This document shows, one piece after another, positions 16,502 to 26,325 of a DNA stretch of 64,000 bases. Position 1 is the first letter of the stretch. Every line of letters begins with the position of its first letter. Under the pieces are notes generated by a model that saw nothing but the letters and a program-made list of their open reading frames with translations, was not told the DNA's origin and ran no database searches. Source of the stretch: Glaciibacter superstes DSM 21135. Its GTDB lineage: Bacteria; Actinomycetota; Actinomycetes; Actinomycetales; Microbacteriaceae. The stretch is from NCBI RefSeq assembly GCF_000421145.1, contig NZ_ATWH01000004.1, forward strand, positions 124,001-188,000, given 5' to 3'. A program made the translations under genes and the position numbers.

Positions 16502-17704
16502 TCAGGCGAAGGCGCTCAGGCCGGTGAGCGCGCGGCCGAGCACAAGCTGGTGAATCTCGTCCGTGCCCTCGTAGGTGCGAACAGACTCGAGGTTCGCCAG
16601 GTGCCGCATCACCGGGAACTCGCTGGTGACACCGTCGCCGCCGAGGATCGAGCGTGCCTCGCTCGCGATGCGCAGCGCCTCGCGCACACTGTTGAGCTTG
16701 CCGACACTGATCTGGGCCGGCGTGAGCGCTCCGCGTTGCTTGAGCCGCCCCAGATGCAAGGCCAGCAACACGCCCTTCTCGTACTCGACAAGCATGTCGG
16801 CGAGTTTCGCCTGAATGAGCTGCGTCGCCCCGATGGGCTTGCCGAACACCTCACGGGTTCTCGCCCGGCCGATCGCCGCGTCCAGGCAGGAGCGCGCCGC
16901 CCCCATCGCGCCCCAGACGATCCCGAACCGCGCCTCGTTCAGGCACGAGAACGGGCCGGACAATCCGCGCGCATCCGGGAGCATGGCGTCCGCGGGAAGA
17001 CGCACACCATCGAGACGGATGTCGCACTGAATCGACGCGCGCATCGACAGTTTCGTGTCGATCGGCGTCGCCGTGAAGCCGGGCGTACTCGTCGGCACCA
17101 GGAATCCGCGTACGCCATCGTCGGTCTGTGCCCACACAACTGCGACATCGGCGACACTCGCCATCCCGATCCAGCGCTTCGAGCCATCGAGCACCCAGTC
17201 ACCGCTCAGCCCCTCGCGCGTTGCCGTGGTCGACATGCCGGCCGGGTCGCTGCCGCCGGTCGGCTCGGTCAGCGCGAAACATCCGATGAGAGCGCCGGCA
17301 GCCATGCCTGGAAGCCACCGTTGCCTCTGTTCTTCAGAGCCGAATTTGTGAATCGCCGTCATCGCGAGTGAACCCTGAACCGAGACGAAGGTGCGCCAGC
17401 CGCTGTCGGCAGCCTCGATTTCCTGGCAGACCAGCCCGTAGGCGACAGCGCCCGCACCGGCGCATCCGTACCCCGTCAGGTGCATGCCGAGAAACCCCGC
17501 CGCGCCGAGTTCTGCGACCAGTTCCTGGCGAAAGTGCTTGTTCTCGAAGTCGTCTTCGATGATCGGAAGGATGCGCCTGGTTGCGAATTCTCGTGCCTTC
17601 AGCTGCCATGCCAGTTCGTCGTCTGAGAGCAGAGCTTCGATGTCGAACACTTCGTCGACCAGTGGAGTGGGCCCGCAGGCACCGCCTTGTCGTTCATCCG
17701 TCAT
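16502..17704 (-). CDS. Acyl-CoA dehydrogenase, glutaryl-CoA dehydrogenase-like
   Basis: 400 residues with the full acyl-CoA dehydrogenase fold: N-terminal helical domain, the FAD-binding segment CFALTEPTGGSDPAGM (about 143-158) and RWIGMASVADVAVVWAQ, and the C-terminal helical domain with TREVFGKPIGATQLIQAKLADM. The catalytic glutamate is in YEGTDEIHQLVLGRALTG near the C-terminus. The overall pattern is that of the glutaryl-CoA dehydrogenase branch (lysine/tryptophan degradation), although decarboxylation cannot be decided by eye. It is 59 bases upstream of the chimeric gene on the same strand. Confidence 0.88.
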   Translation of the reverse strand: MTDERQGGACGPTPLVDEVFDIEALLSDDELAWQLKAREFATRRILPIIEDDFENKHFRQELVAELGAAGFLGMHLTGYGCAGAGAVAYGLVCQEIEAADSGWRTFVSVQGSLAMTAIHKFGSEEQRQRWLPGMAAGALIGCFALTEPTGGSDPAGMSTTATREGLSGDWVLDGSKRWIGMASVADVAVVWAQTDDGVRGFLVPTSTPGFTATPIDTKLSMRASIQCDIRLDGVRLPADAMLPDARGLSGPFSCLNEARFGIVWGAMGAARSCLDAAIGRARTREVFGKPIGATQLIQAKLADMLVEYEKGVLLALHLGRLKQRGALTPAQISVGKLNSVREALRIASEARSILGGDGVTSEFPVMRHLANLESVRTYEGTDEIHQLVLGRALTGLSAFA

Positions 17705-17836
17705 GGCCTCACCCTAGAACCTCGCGATACTTGCCGTCGTCCCCAGGGCCCTGTGCTCCGGCATCCGTTGATATATCTTGGGAAGTACGCACTGGCGCCG
17801 ATTCCCTGAGGCGCGCACCCGAGAAGGAAGAGGCCT

Positions 17837-19204
17837 ATGAGCGAGTACGCAGTCGTCAACCCGGCAACCGGAGAGACGATCAAGACCTATCCGACGATAA
17901 CGGATGCCGAACTCGAGACTGCGCTGAAGGCCGCCGACGATGCGCACCGCACCTGGTCGCGGTCGACGAGTGTCGCCGAACGGGCCGCGCTGATCCGTCG
18001 GGTCAGCGAACTGCACCTCGAGCGCAGGGAACACCTGGCCGACATCATCGTGCGCGAGATGGGAAAGCCCCTCGAGCAGGCCCTCGCCGAAGTCGACTTC
18101 AGTGCAGACATCTATGCGTATTACGCCGACAACTCGGCCGACCTCACCAAGGACGAGCCCATCGAGCTGCTTGCCGGCGAGGGCTCAGCGCTCATCCGCC
18201 GCAGTTCGCTCGGCGTGCTGCTCGGCATCATGCCGTGGAACTTTCCGTACTATCAGGTCGCCCGTTTTGCGGGTCCGAACCTCATGCTCGGCAACACCAT
18301 CCTGCTGAAGCACGCCTCGCAGTGTCCAGAGTCAGCCGCAGCGATCGAGCAGATCTTCCAGGACGCCGGATTCCCTGACGGCGCCTACGTCAACATCTAT
18401 GCGACCAACGACCAGATCGCCGCGATCATCCCCGATCCCCGCATCCAGGGTGTCTCGCTCACCGGCTCGGAGCGGGCAGGCGCCGCCGTCGCCGAGATCG
18501 CGGGGCGTCACCTGAAGAAGGTCGTCCTGGAGCTCGGCGGGTCAGACCCGTTCATCCTGCTCTCCACCGACGACCTCGATGCCGCCGTCGAATCCGCGGT
18601 GGCGGCCCGTCTCGACAACAACGGGCAGTCGTGCAACGCCGCCAAGCGTTTCATCGTGATCGACGATCTCTACGAGCCGTTCCTCGAGAAGTTCACGGCT
18701 GCCCTCGGTGAAGTGACCCCCAGTGACCCGACCTCACCAGACACCGTTCTCGGACCGTTGTCGTCCACGACGGCGGCCGATCGACTTCGCGACCAGGTCG
18801 AGCGGGCGATCGCGCAGGGTGCCAAGAAGGTGCTCGGTGCCGAGGCGAACGGCACCTTCTTCCCGACAACCGTGCTGACCGACGTGACACCGGAAAACGA
18901 TGCGCACCACGAGGAGTTCTTCGGCCCGGTCGCGACCGTGTATCGCGTCGCCTCGGAGGGCGAGGCTGTTGAACTGGCCAACGACACCCCCTTCGGCCTC
19001 GGCTCCTTCGTGTTCACCACCGACGCCGAGCAGGCCATGCGGGTGGCGGAGCGCATCGAGGCCGGCATGGTCTTCATCAATGTGGTCGGGGCCGATGGCG
19101 CCGAACTGCCCTTCGGCGGCGTCAAGCGTTCGGGTTCCGGCCGGGAGCTCGGCCGTTTCGGTGCCGAGGAATTCGTCAACAAGAAGATGATCCGCATCGG
19201 CTGA
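17837..19204 (+). CDS. NAD(P)-dependent succinate-semialdehyde-type aldehyde dehydrogenase
   Basis: 455 residues, complete aldehyde dehydrogenase. Visible are the cofactor segment [15 protein letters not shown] (about 130-144), the general-base glutamate in [11 protein letters not shown] (about 229-239) and the catalytic cysteine in [12 protein letters not shown] (about 261-272). The short length and the sequence style match the SSADH group that oxidises succinate semialdehyde to succinate and feeds GABA/putrescine carbon into the TCA cycle. GAAGGAAGAGG precedes ATG 17837. The next gene follows after 24 bases. Confidence 0.9.
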   Translation: MSEYAVVNPATGETIKTYPTITDAELETALKAADDAHRTWSRSTSVAERAALIRRVSELHLERREHLADIIVREMGKPLEQALAEVDFSADIYAYYADNSADLTKDEPIELLAGEGSALIRRSSLGVLLGIMPWNFPYYQVARFAGPNLMLGNTILLKHASQCPESAAAIEQIFQDAGFPDGAYVNIYATNDQIAAIIPDPRIQGVSLTGSERAGAAVAEIAGRHLKKVVLELGGSDPFILLSTDDLDAAVESAVAARLDNNGQSCNAAKRFIVIDDLYEPFLEKFTAALGEVTPSDPTSPDTVLGPLSSTTAADRLRDQVERAIAQGAKKVLGAEANGTFFPTTVLTDVTPENDAHHEEFFGPVATVYRVASEGEAVELANDTPFGLGSFVFTTDAEQAMRVAERIEAGMVFINVVGADGAELPFGGVKRSGSGRELGRFGAEEFVNKKMIRIG

Positions 19205-19228
19205 CCTGGCCGAGGCCGGGAGGCCGAC

Positions 19229-19606
19229 ATGGAGATCCTGCAGGTAGCCCAGCACGCCGACGACCTCGATCGGGCCGCCGCATTCTACGAGGTGCTGCTC
19301 GGCGGCCCGCCCGCCGCCCGATTCGATCCGCCTGGGCTCCTGTTCTTCAATGTCGGCAGGTCCCGGCTGCTTCTCGAACGCGCCGCACCATCGGCCCTGG
19401 TATACCTGCAGGTCGGTGACGTGCGACAGTCGGTCGAAGACCTGCGGATGCGAGGGGTGCAGATCATCGACGAACCGCACGTGATATTCACCCACGTCGA
19501 CGACAGCATCGGCCCGGCCGGAACCGACGAATGGATGGCATTCATCCGCGACAGCGAGGGCAACACCGTCGGCCTCGTCAGCCACGAGCCGCGGCACGAT
19601 CCGTAG
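19229..19606 (+). CDS. VOC-family (glyoxalase-like) protein
   Basis: 125 residues: two beta-alpha-beta-beta-beta modules, beginning LQVAQHADDLDRAAAFYEVLLGG and ending with AFIRDSEGNTVGLVSHEPR, the vicinal-oxygen-chelate pattern. Metal-dependent isomerases, dioxygenases and resistance proteins share it, so the substrate is open. GGGAGG lies 5 bases before the ATG, and the gene is 24 bases behind the aldehyde dehydrogenase, so they may be co-transcribed. Confidence 0.85.
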   Translation: MEILQVAQHADDLDRAAAFYEVLLGGPPAARFDPPGLLFFNVGRSRLLLERAAPSALVYLQVGDVRQSVEDLRMRGVQIIDEPHVIFTHVDDSIGPAGTDEWMAFIRDSEGNTVGLVSHEPRHDP

Positions 19607-19693
19607 CGCGCCTGCCGTCCGCTTTCGGTGCCCGGCACCCCGCACGAACACATGCCTAACAACGCCCAACAACGCGCACATGCACAGACGCAC

Positions 19694-19723
19694 GAAGGGG
19701 CCCGCCAGACGGCGAGCCCCTTC
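19694..19723 (-). terminator. Terminator of the rplK-rplA operon
   Basis: GAAGGGGC (19694-19701) pairs with GCCCCTTC (19716-19723), with a further CGCC/GGCG inside and a four-base loop; it lies just downstream of the rplA stop. Confidence 0.75.
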
Positions 19724-19739
19724 GAGGTGTTGCGTGTGC

Positions 19740-20429
19740 TTAGATGCTGTTCACATCGAGCGGGATGCCGGGACCGAACGTGGTCGAAACGGCGCCCTTC
19801 ATGATGTAGCGGCCCTTCGAGGAGCTTGGCTTGAGGCGAACGATCTCTTCGAGCGCTGTCGCGATGTTCTCCTGCAGCTGCTCAACCGTGAAGCCGGCCT
19901 TGCCGACGACGAAGTGCACGTTGGAGTGCTTGTCGACGCGGAACTCGATCTTTCCACCCTTGATGTCGGAGACGGCCTTCGCGACGTCTGGCGTCACAGT
20001 GCCGGTCTTCGGGTTCGGCATCAGGCCACGCGGACCCAGCACCTTACCGAGGCGGCCGACCTTGCCCATGAGCTCCGGGGTCGAGACGGCGGAATCGAAC
20101 GCGGTGTAACCGCCGGCCACCTTCTCGATCAGGTCGTCGCCGCCGACCTCGTCAGCGCCGGCTGCGATGGCAGCCTCGGCCGCCGGGCCCGTCGCGAACA
20201 CGATGACGCGGGCGGTCTTGCCGGTGCCGTGGGGAAGGATCACGGTGCCGCGAACCATCTGGTCTGCCTTGCGCGGGTCGACGCCGAGCTTCAGCGCGAC
20301 CTCGACGGTGGAGTTGAACTTCGCCGAGCCGGTCTCCCTGGCCAGGGTGACCGCGTCAGCGGGGGTGTAGTAGGTGTCGGCCTTGATCTTGTCGGCCGCG
20401 GCCCGGTAGGCCTTTGACTTCTGTGCCAT
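19740..20429 (-). CDS. rplA: 50S ribosomal protein L1
   Basis: 229 residues, full length for L1. Recognised by [26 protein letters not shown], the [15 protein letters not shown] block and the C-terminal SSSKGRYI segment. It binds 23S rRNA at the L1 stalk, where deacylated tRNA leaves the E site; L1 is also the known translational repressor of the L11-L1 operon in bacteria. AGGAGA precedes the ATG. Second gene after rplK. Confidence 0.98.
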   Translation of the reverse strand: MAQKSKAYRAAADKIKADTYYTPADAVTLARETGSAKFNSTVEVALKLGVDPRKADQMVRGTVILPHGTGKTARVIVFATGPAAEAAIAAGADEVGGDDLIEKVAGGYTAFDSAVSTPELMGKVGRLGKVLGPRGLMPNPKTGTVTPDVAKAVSDIKGGKIEFRVDKHSNVHFVVGKAGFTVEQLQENIATALEEIVRLKPSSSKGRYIMKGAVSTTFGPGIPLDVNSI

Positions 20430-20533
20430 GTGAATCTCCTGTAGTGAGAGTGTGGTTTTGTGAGCCTGGCTGGCTCTCCCACAAATGTTGTGAAGCGGCA
20501 GCCGCGTGAAACGGATGCCGGTGGCTGGGGCGC

Positions 20534-20965
20534 TTAGGCCTCGACCGTGATGCCCATGGAGCGAGCGGTTCCCGCAATGATCTTCGACGCGGCGTCGAGG
20601 TCGTTGGCGTTCAGGTCGACCATCTTCGACTCGGCGATCTCGCGGACCTGTGCCTTCGTGAGCTTGCCGACCTTGTCGGTGTGCGGCACGCCGGAGCCCT
20701 TTGCGACGCCTGCGGCCTTCTTGATGAGCTCGGCTGCCGGCGGGGTCTTCAGGATGAACGTGAACGAACGGTCTTCGTACACGGTGATCTCAACGGGAAT
20801 GACGTTGCCGCGCTGGGCTTCGGTCGCCGCGTTGTACGCCTTGCAGAACTCCATGATGTTCACGCCGTGCTGACCGAGCGCCGGACCAATCGGCGGGGCA
20901 GGGTTGGCGGCGCCGGCCTTGATCTGAAGCTTGATCAGACCAGTAACCTTCTTCTTCGGTGCCAT
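20534..20965 (-). CDS. rplK: 50S ribosomal protein L11
   Basis: 143 residues, full length. Clear L11 blocks: [58 protein letters not shown] and a C-terminal [12 protein letters not shown]. It binds the GTPase-associated centre of 23S rRNA together with L10 and is needed for factor-dependent GTP hydrolysis and RelA activation. ATG 20965 follows AAAAGGAAAAG. Order nusG-rplK-rplA is the classical one. Confidence 0.98.
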   Translation of the reverse strand: MAPKKKVTGLIKLQIKAGAANPAPPIGPALGQHGVNIMEFCKAYNAATEAQRGNVIPVEITVYEDRSFTFILKTPPAAELIKKAAGVAKGSGVPHTDKVGKLTKAQVREIAESKMVDLNANDLDAASKIIAGTARSMGITVEA

Positions 20966-21086
20966 ATTCTTTTCCTTTTCAGTGATCGAACCTGAATCTC
21001 GCTGATAGTGCGTGTCGAGATCCGTGGTTCTCCCGCGTCCCCGGCGATTCCGAGGGGCGGTGGTTTGAGGTGTGGGGGTGCTGGGG

Positions 21087-22013
21087 TTAGAGCTTGGTGA
21101 CCTGGTCGAAGCTGAGCTCGACCGGGGTCTCACGTTCGAACAGGGACACCAGCACGGTGAGCTTGCCGCTCTCGGGCTTGATCTCGCTGATCGACCCAGG
21201 CAGACCCGCGAACGAGCCTTCCTTGATCGTGATGGTCTCGCCGATCTCGAAGTCGACCTCGGCCGGGATGACGCGCTGGGTGGACTTGCCGCCCTTGCCG
21301 GCGGTTCCCTTGACCGGTGCGACATCCGCGATCTCGACCAGGCCCTTGAGCATTCCGAAGGATTCCTCGAAGCGCAGCGGAGTCGGGTTGTGCGAGTTGC
21401 CGACGAACCCGGTGACGCCCGGCGTGTGGCGAACGACGGACCAGCTGTCTTCGTTGAGGTCCATGCGCACGAGCACGTAGCCGGGGATGCGGACGCGGGT
21501 GACCATCTTGCGCTGGCCGTTCTTGATCTCGACGACATCTTCCATCGGAACCTCGACCTGGTAGATGAAGTCTTCCATCGCCATCGACTGCTTGCGGTTC
21601 TCGATGTTCGACTTCACGCGGCGCTCGAAGCCGGCGTAAGAGTGGATGACGTACCACTTGCCGGGAAGGAAGCGCAGTTCCTTGCGGAATTCTTCGTACG
21701 GGTCTGTGGCGACCTCTTCATCTTCAACGGCCTCTGCCGCAGCCTCAGCCTCGTCGGCGGAGTCCACGTCGAGTGCGTCGTCGACGACCGCGTCAGCCTC
21801 AGGGTCTGTCGATTCGGACAGCGCGTCCAGCGCGGCGTCGAGGTTGTCCTCCACACCGATGTTCTCGTCTTCGACGTGCAGGGCGACCTGCTCCGCTGCT
21901 TCCACGGAGTCTTCCTGCGCAGCGAGGGTGTTGCCCTCCTGCGCCTCGTCGTCGTCAGACGACTGCTCGGCGGCCGTGGCCCAGTCGACGTCGTCTCGAT
22001 TCGTCTCAGACAC
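21087..22013 (-). CDS. nusG: Transcription termination/antitermination factor NusG
   Basis: 308 residues. The first 120 are acidic and low in complexity (many Asp/Glu/Ala), which is common in actinobacterial NusG. The NGN domain follows ([22 protein letters not shown], about 128-150; [29 protein letters not shown]) and the C-terminal KOW domain ([21 protein letters not shown], about 259-280). NusG joins RNA polymerase with Rho or with S10. GTG start at 22013 with AAGGA upstream. It follows secE and precedes rplK. Confidence 0.97.
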   Translation of the reverse strand: MSETNRDDVDWATAAEQSSDDDEAQEGNTLAAQEDSVEAAEQVALHVEDENIGVEDNLDAALDALSESTDPEADAVVDDALDVDSADEAEAAAEAVEDEEVATDPYEEFRKELRFLPGKWYVIHSYAGFERRVKSNIENRKQSMAMEDFIYQVEVPMEDVVEIKNGQRKMVTRVRIPGYVLVRMDLNEDSWSVVRHTPGVTGFVGNSHNPTPLRFEESFGMLKGLVEIADVAPVKGTAGKGGKSTQRVIPAEVDFEIGETITIKEGSFAGLPGSISEIKPESGKLTVLVSLFERETPVELSFDQVTKL

Positions 22014-22111
22014 TGTTTCTCAATCCTTCTCTGTTGCGTTGGTCACGTGGACGTGACCCGTGCAGCGAATTCGTGCATGTCATGCAGCGGCGCTGCGCTA
22101 CCACCGGCGAC

Positions 22112-22390
22112 TCAGCCGCTCGGCGTTCCGAACACATAGGTGACTGCCAAGGCGAACAGCTGGTCGAGTCCGTACACGAAGGCCATCATGATGATCACGA
22201 AGACCAGCACGACACCCGTGTAGGTGAAGAGCTCCTTGCGCGTCGGCGTGACGACCTTCTTGAGTTCGGCGACTACCTGCTTCAAGAAGATGGACAGCCT
22301 GGCGAAGGGTCCGCTTTTGGACTCGCGTACCTTCCGCGCGTTCGCGACGAATTCCTCACTGGGCTGATCGTCGATAACTTTTCGGGCCAC
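22112..22390 (-). CDS. secE: Preprotein translocase subunit SecE
   Basis: 92 residues, one C-terminal membrane helix (TGVVLVFVIIMMAFVYGLDQL) preceded by the conserved amphipathic segment KQVVAELKKVVTPTRKEL. It clamps SecY in the translocon. GTG start at 22390 with AAAGGTG upstream. It sits between tRNA-Trp and nusG, the usual actinobacterial arrangement. Confidence 0.97.
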   Translation of the reverse strand: MARKVIDDQPSEEFVANARKVRESKSGPFARLSIFLKQVVAELKKVVTPTRKELFTYTGVVLVFVIIMMAFVYGLDQLFALAVTYVFGTPSG

Positions 22391-22431
22391 CTGTTACACC
22401 TTTCATGGGCCGGCGAAAATTCGCCGACTTG

Positions 22432-22504
22432 CAGGGCGGACAGGACTTGAACCTGCAACCTGCGGTTTTGGAGACCGCTGCTCTACCAATTGAGCCACCG
22501 CCCT
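22432..22504 (-). tRNA. tRNA-Trp (CCA)
   Basis: The minus strand gives a 73-base cloverleaf: acceptor arms AGGGCGG / CCGCCCT pair fully, the D-arm has GGCTCAATTGGTAGAGC, the anticodon loop CTCCAAA carries CCA (tryptophan), and the T-arm has GGTTCAAGTCC. The discriminator is G and the 3' CCA is not encoded. It lies 41 bases upstream of secE. Confidence 0.97.
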
Positions 22505-22826
22505 ATGGGCCGAAATCGTCTAGCTCCACAGCATATATTTCCAGTACCAACCGCAATGGTGTAGCCAAAAATAGGCGCAAAGAAGCTTGGCAGATTTCAA
22601 CTACCTCGGTCAAGTGTAGGTCACGCCGCGAACCCTGTAAAGCTGGGGCCCCGCCGACCCGGTGACGGATGCCGCGGCATCCGTTCTGCCTGCATTCACT
22701 AGTCTTTGTCATGGTCACAGCCCGTGGGTACCGGGTCAATTGTAACCGGCGGGCCTGCCATGACAACCGCTCGGTCGCCGCGAAATATGCCTGCGCGGCC
22801 GCGGGCAGCCCCCGTATGCTCGTTAT
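22505..22826. promoter_or_regulatory. 322-base divergent region with a long imperfect dyad
   Basis: No gene is seen here. The part beside the tRNA (22505-22600) is unusually AT-rich and should hold the tRNA-secE-nusG promoter. Nearer the aminotransferase is a dyad: TTGTCATGG (22706-22714) pairs with CCATGACAA (22758-22766) and, inside, GCCCG (22720-22724) with CGGGC (22750-22754). It could be an operator or an RNA hairpin in the leader of the aminotransferase gene. A smaller inverted pair GGATGCC/GGCATCC lies at 22667-22682. Confidence 0.45.
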
Positions 22827-24029
22827 GTGACTCACGAACTCAAGCGAATCTCCACCCGCATCGGCTCCATCGCGGAATCGGCGACCCTCAAGGTCGACGG
22901 CAAGGCCAAGGCGCTGCAGGCGGCCGGTCGCCCCGTCATCAGCTTTGCGGCTGGTGAGCCGGACTTCGCGACCCCGGAGCACATCGTCGAGGCGGCACTC
23001 GAAGCGGTTCGCGACCCCAGGAACTATCGCTACACGCCGGCGGCCGGCCTGCCAGAGTTGCGCGAGGCGATCGCAGCCAAGACGCTGCGCGACAGCGGTC
23101 TCGCCGTAGAGCCTTCTCAGGTCATCGTCACCAACGGTGGCAAGCAGGCGGTGTACCAGTCGTTCCAGGCGCTGCTCGACCCGGGCGACGAAGTGTTGGT
23201 GCCGACGCCGTACTGGACGACGTACCCTGAGGTCATCAAGCTGGCCGGCGGCGTGCAGGTCGACGTCTTCGCCGGCAGCGACCAAGGGTATCTCGTCACC
23301 GTCGAACAGCTTGAGGCGGCGCGCACCGAGCGCACCAAGGTGCTGCTGTTCGTGTCACCGTCGAACCCGACCGGCGCGGTGTACTCTCCGGAGCAGACCC
23401 GAGAGATCGGAGAGTGGGCTGAGGCCAACGGCCTCTGGGTGATCACCGACGAGATCTACCAGAACCTGACCTACGAGGGAGTTCGGGCGGTGTCGATCGT
23501 TGATGCGGTGCCGGCTCTGGCCGACCGCACCATCCTGGTCAACGGTGTCGCCAAGACCTACGCGATGACCGGCTGGCGGCTCGGCTGGATGGTCGGCCCT
23601 GCCGACGCCATCAAGGGCGCCGCCAATCTGCAGTCGCACCTGTCGTCGAACGTGTCGAACATCTCGCAGCGCGCCGCGATCGCGGCGCTGAATGGGCCGC
23701 AGGATGCCGCGCTCGCGATGCGGGACGCCTTCGACCGTCGCCGCCAGGTGATCGTCGCGGAGCTGAACAAGATCCCCGGCATGGTGACGCCGACACCGCA
23801 GGGCGCGTTCTATGTCTACCCGGATGTCTCCGGCCTCCTCGGTCGCACCTGGAACGGCGTGACGCCGACAACGTCGCTCGAGCTCGCCGACCTGATCCTC
23901 GACCAGGCGGAGGTCGCGGCGGTGCCGGGCGAGGCGTTCGGCCCGAGCGGCTACCTGCGCTTCTCCTACGCGCTCGGCGACGATGCCCTGCTCGAGGGCG
24001 TCCAGCGCCTCCAGCGCCTCTTCGCCTAG
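22827..24029 (+). CDS. Pyridoxal-phosphate aminotransferase, aspartate aminotransferase type
   Basis: 400 residues, class I/II fold. [15 protein letters not shown] (about 39-53), [33 protein letters not shown], the substrate block [12 protein letters not shown] (about 176-187), and the PLP lysine in [19 protein letters not shown] (about 235-253) are present. The Thermus-type (Ib) aspartate aminotransferases have this pattern; it probably moves amino groups between aspartate/glutamate and their oxoacids. GTG start at 22827. Transcribed away from tRNA-Trp. Confidence 0.9.
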   Translation: MTHELKRISTRIGSIAESATLKVDGKAKALQAAGRPVISFAAGEPDFATPEHIVEAALEAVRDPRNYRYTPAAGLPELREAIAAKTLRDSGLAVEPSQVIVTNGGKQAVYQSFQALLDPGDEVLVPTPYWTTYPEVIKLAGGVQVDVFAGSDQGYLVTVEQLEAARTERTKVLLFVSPSNPTGAVYSPEQTREIGEWAEANGLWVITDEIYQNLTYEGVRAVSIVDAVPALADRTILVNGVAKTYAMTGWRLGWMVGPADAIKGAANLQSHLSSNVSNISQRAAIAALNGPQDAALAMRDAFDRRRQVIVAELNKIPGMVTPTPQGAFYVYPDVSGLLGRTWNGVTPTTSLELADLILDQAEVAAVPGEAFGPSGYLRFSYALGDDALLEGVQRLQRLFA

Positions 24030-24061
24030 CGTCGCGCCCCTCGCCGCGCGCGCCGCCCGCT

Positions 24062-24098
24062 GTGAGGGGTCAGCTTTCCCTAGAAGTTGGCACCTCAC
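24062..24098. repeat. Palindromic intergenic repeat, copy 2
   Basis: The left arm starts GTGAGGGGTCAGCTTTCCCTAG and the right arm, read on the minus strand, is GTGAGGTGCCAACTTCTAG; they meet at CTAG with no loop. It combines one arm of each of the two arm types seen in copies 1 and 3 and lies directly behind the aminotransferase gene. Confidence 0.7.
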
Positions 24099-24197
24099 GC
24101 GCAAATTCGATTGGCGCGGGCATCCGTCGACCGGTGGATGCGGAGGTCGACCGGACGGAGGCTACCGTGAGCGCGCGACTGCTGCGATTCTGGTCTC

Positions 24198-25193
24198 ATG
24201 AACCCAACAGGCCAATGCAATCCAGAGGCCCAGAGCAATCCAGAGGCCCAGGCAGCCGCCCCCGTCGTGCGGGTGCGCGACTTGCGCAAGTCGTATGGAA
24301 GCTTCGAGGCCGTCGCCGGCATCAGCTTCGACATCCTGCCCGGCGAGACCTTCGCCCTCCTCGGTCCGAATGGGGCGGGAAAGAGCACCACCATCGAGAT
24401 CCTCGAGGGCTACCGCAATCGTACCTCGGGCGAGGCCAGCGTGCTGGGAGTCGACCCGCACCGTGGCGGCCTCGATTGGAAAGCCAGGCTCGGCATCGTG
24501 CTGCAGTCCACAGGCGAAAGCGGCGCCATCACCGTGACAGAGCAGCTCAGCCATTTCGCCGGCTTCTACCCGAACCCGCGCAGCGTCGACGAGGTCATCG
24601 AGGCCGTCGGTCTGCAGCAGAAGGCGAAGACCCGCATCAGCAAGCTCTCCGGCGGGCAGCGCAGGCGAGTGGATGTTGCGCTCGGCATCATCGGGCGACC
24701 GGAGCTCCTGTTTCTCGACGAACCGACCACCGGCTTCGACCCGGAAGCCAGGCGCCAGTTCTGGGACCTCATCCGTCGCCTGAAGTCCGAGGGCACCACC
24801 ATCCTGCTCACCACCCACTATCTCGACGAGGCCGCGCAGCTCGGCGATCGGGCCGGTGTCATCGCCGGCGGCAAGCTGATCGACATCGGCGCGATCGACG
24901 AGATCGGTGGGGCGGATGCCCGGGTCCCGTTGGTGCGCTGGCGCGACGCATCCGGTGCCATTCAGGAAAGCCGAACCCACGAACCGGCGGGCGTCGTCAC
25001 GCGGCTCGCCGCCGAGTTCGGCGGTGAACCCGCCGATCTCGAAGTTATCCGCCCCAGCCTGGAAGACGTCTACCTCGACCTGGTACGCAGCGCCGGGGTT
25101 GCTGTCGACGACGGCAGCGAGGGCAACGACACTGACAACAGCGGCAACGACGATCGAGGCAACACCGACACTGCACAGGAGGTGCTCGCATGA
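24198..25193 (+). CDS. ABC-2 exporter ATP-binding protein
   Basis: 331 residues. Walker A GPNGAGKST (about 55-63), signature LSGGQRRRVDVAL (about 150-162), Walker B LLFLDEPTTGFD (about 170-181) and the switch histidine in TTHYLDEA are all intact. It is of the DrrA/CcmA type that pairs with a separate membrane subunit. The N-terminus holds a duplicated NPEAQ; the last 30 residues are Asp/Asn-rich and disordered-looking. The stop overlaps the permease start by ATGA. A two-component system follows, so the exporter may be stress- or antibiotic-induced, as in many such clusters. Confidence 0.93.
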   Translation: MNPTGQCNPEAQSNPEAQAAAPVVRVRDLRKSYGSFEAVAGISFDILPGETFALLGPNGAGKSTTIEILEGYRNRTSGEASVLGVDPHRGGLDWKARLGIVLQSTGESGAITVTEQLSHFAGFYPNPRSVDEVIEAVGLQQKAKTRISKLSGGQRRRVDVALGIIGRPELLFLDEPTTGFDPEARRQFWDLIRRLKSEGTTILLTTHYLDEAAQLGDRAGVIAGGKLIDIGAIDEIGGADARVPLVRWRDASGAIQESRTHEPAGVVTRLAAEFGGEPADLEVIRPSLEDVYLDLVRSAGVAVDDGSEGNDTDNSGNDDRGNTDTAQEVLA

Positions 25194-26047
25194 GCACGAT
25201 CGCACCGGCGACAGCCACGCCACGCACAAGCGCCCCGAATCGACTGGGTCTGGGGTTCTCGCGCATCGGGTACGAGACGAAGGTCTACTTCCGCTCGTTC
25301 GACACCCTGTTCTTCACGTTCCTGTTCCCCTTCATCATGCTCGCGATCTTCGCGGCAGCGTTCAGCGCGGCCGGCAACATCGGCACGGAGCCGGACGGCA
25401 GCGGCGGCATCAGTGTCGGCGCCTATTACCTGCCAGGCATGCTCGCGGCCGGCATGCTTCTCTCCGGCGTTCAGAACCTCGCCGTCGACATCGCCATGGA
25501 GAAGAGCGACGGCACTCTCAAACGCCTCGGCGGCACCCCGCTCTCGCCGATCAGCTACTTCATCGGCAAGATCGGCCAGGTCTTCGTGACCGGCGTGCTG
25601 CAGGCCGCGTTGCTGTTGCTCTTCGCCCGCTTCGCGTTGGGCGTCGCCCTGCCGACCGAACCGGAGAAGTGGCTGACCTTCGCCTGGGTGTTCGTGTTCG
25701 GCGTGATCACGTCTGCGCTGCTCGGCATCGCGCTCTCTGCGCTGCCGCGCACGGGTAAGAGCGCGACGGCCGTGGTCATCCCGATTGTGCTGATTCTGCA
25801 GTTCATCTCCGGCGTCTACCTGCAGTTCTACATGCTGCCGGAGTGGATGCAGAACGTGGCCAGCCTGTTCCCGCTGAAGTGGATGGCGCAGGGAATGCGC
25901 GGAGTGTTCCTGCCAGAGAGCTTCGCCACCCTCGAGCCTTCCGGCGCCTGGGACTTCGGTCTCGTCGCGTTGAACCTCGGCATCTGGCTGGTCATCGGGC
26001 TGGTACTCAGCCGGGTCACCTTCCGCTGGATCCGCAAAGACAGCTGA
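25190..26047 (+). CDS. ABC-2 type exporter permease
   Basis: 285 residues with about six membrane helices. The ABC-2 membrane pattern is visible: YYLPGMLAAGMLLSGVQNLAVDIAMEKSDGTLKRLGGTPLSP (about 82-123), SALLGIALSALPRTGKSA, and the conserved C-terminal FISGVYLQFYMLPEWMQNVASLFPLKWMAQGMR (about 205-237). It forms the transmembrane path for the ATPase encoded just upstream (4-base overlap). The substrate, a lipid, drug or peptide, cannot be told. Confidence 0.92.
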   Translation: MSTIAPATATPRTSAPNRLGLGFSRIGYETKVYFRSFDTLFFTFLFPFIMLAIFAAAFSAAGNIGTEPDGSGGISVGAYYLPGMLAAGMLLSGVQNLAVDIAMEKSDGTLKRLGGTPLSPISYFIGKIGQVFVTGVLQAALLLLFARFALGVALPTEPEKWLTFAWVFVFGVITSALLGIALSALPRTGKSATAVVIPIVLILQFISGVYLQFYMLPEWMQNVASLFPLKWMAQGMRGVFLPESFATLEPSGAWDFGLVALNLGIWLVIGLVLSRVTFRWIRKDS

Positions 26048-26325
26048 CGGATGCCGTCGGCCGGCGTTCGCAATCCGTTGCGGCCCCTTTCTCCAGGCTT
26101 CCACACCACGCCGCTGCATAAATCCTGCAGAATCTATGTGGGCCGGGTTGGTCGCCCTTTCGTTCCGGGCGCGGCTCCCTGGATCGGCGACATCCAGCAG
26201 GAGTTGTGCCAGCACCACGGCTCCAACCTGGAGTCTGAAGCGTCCGCCGAGGAACGGTCTGGGCGCGGCATGGCCTGCCGCAGGAGGCGGATGCCCCGGC
26301 ACCAGACGAGTGGGAAGCTAGTCGC

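Noticed and set aside
21087..22013. NusG with a 120-residue acidic N-terminus as a novel fusion
   Set aside because: Acidic, low-complexity N-terminal extensions are common in actinobacterial NusG; the NGN and KOW domains are ordinary.
26048..26325. Short frames between the ABC exporter and the histidine kinase
   Set aside because: No frame has a ribosome site or recognisable domain; the 278 bases are probably the promoter region of the two-component pair.
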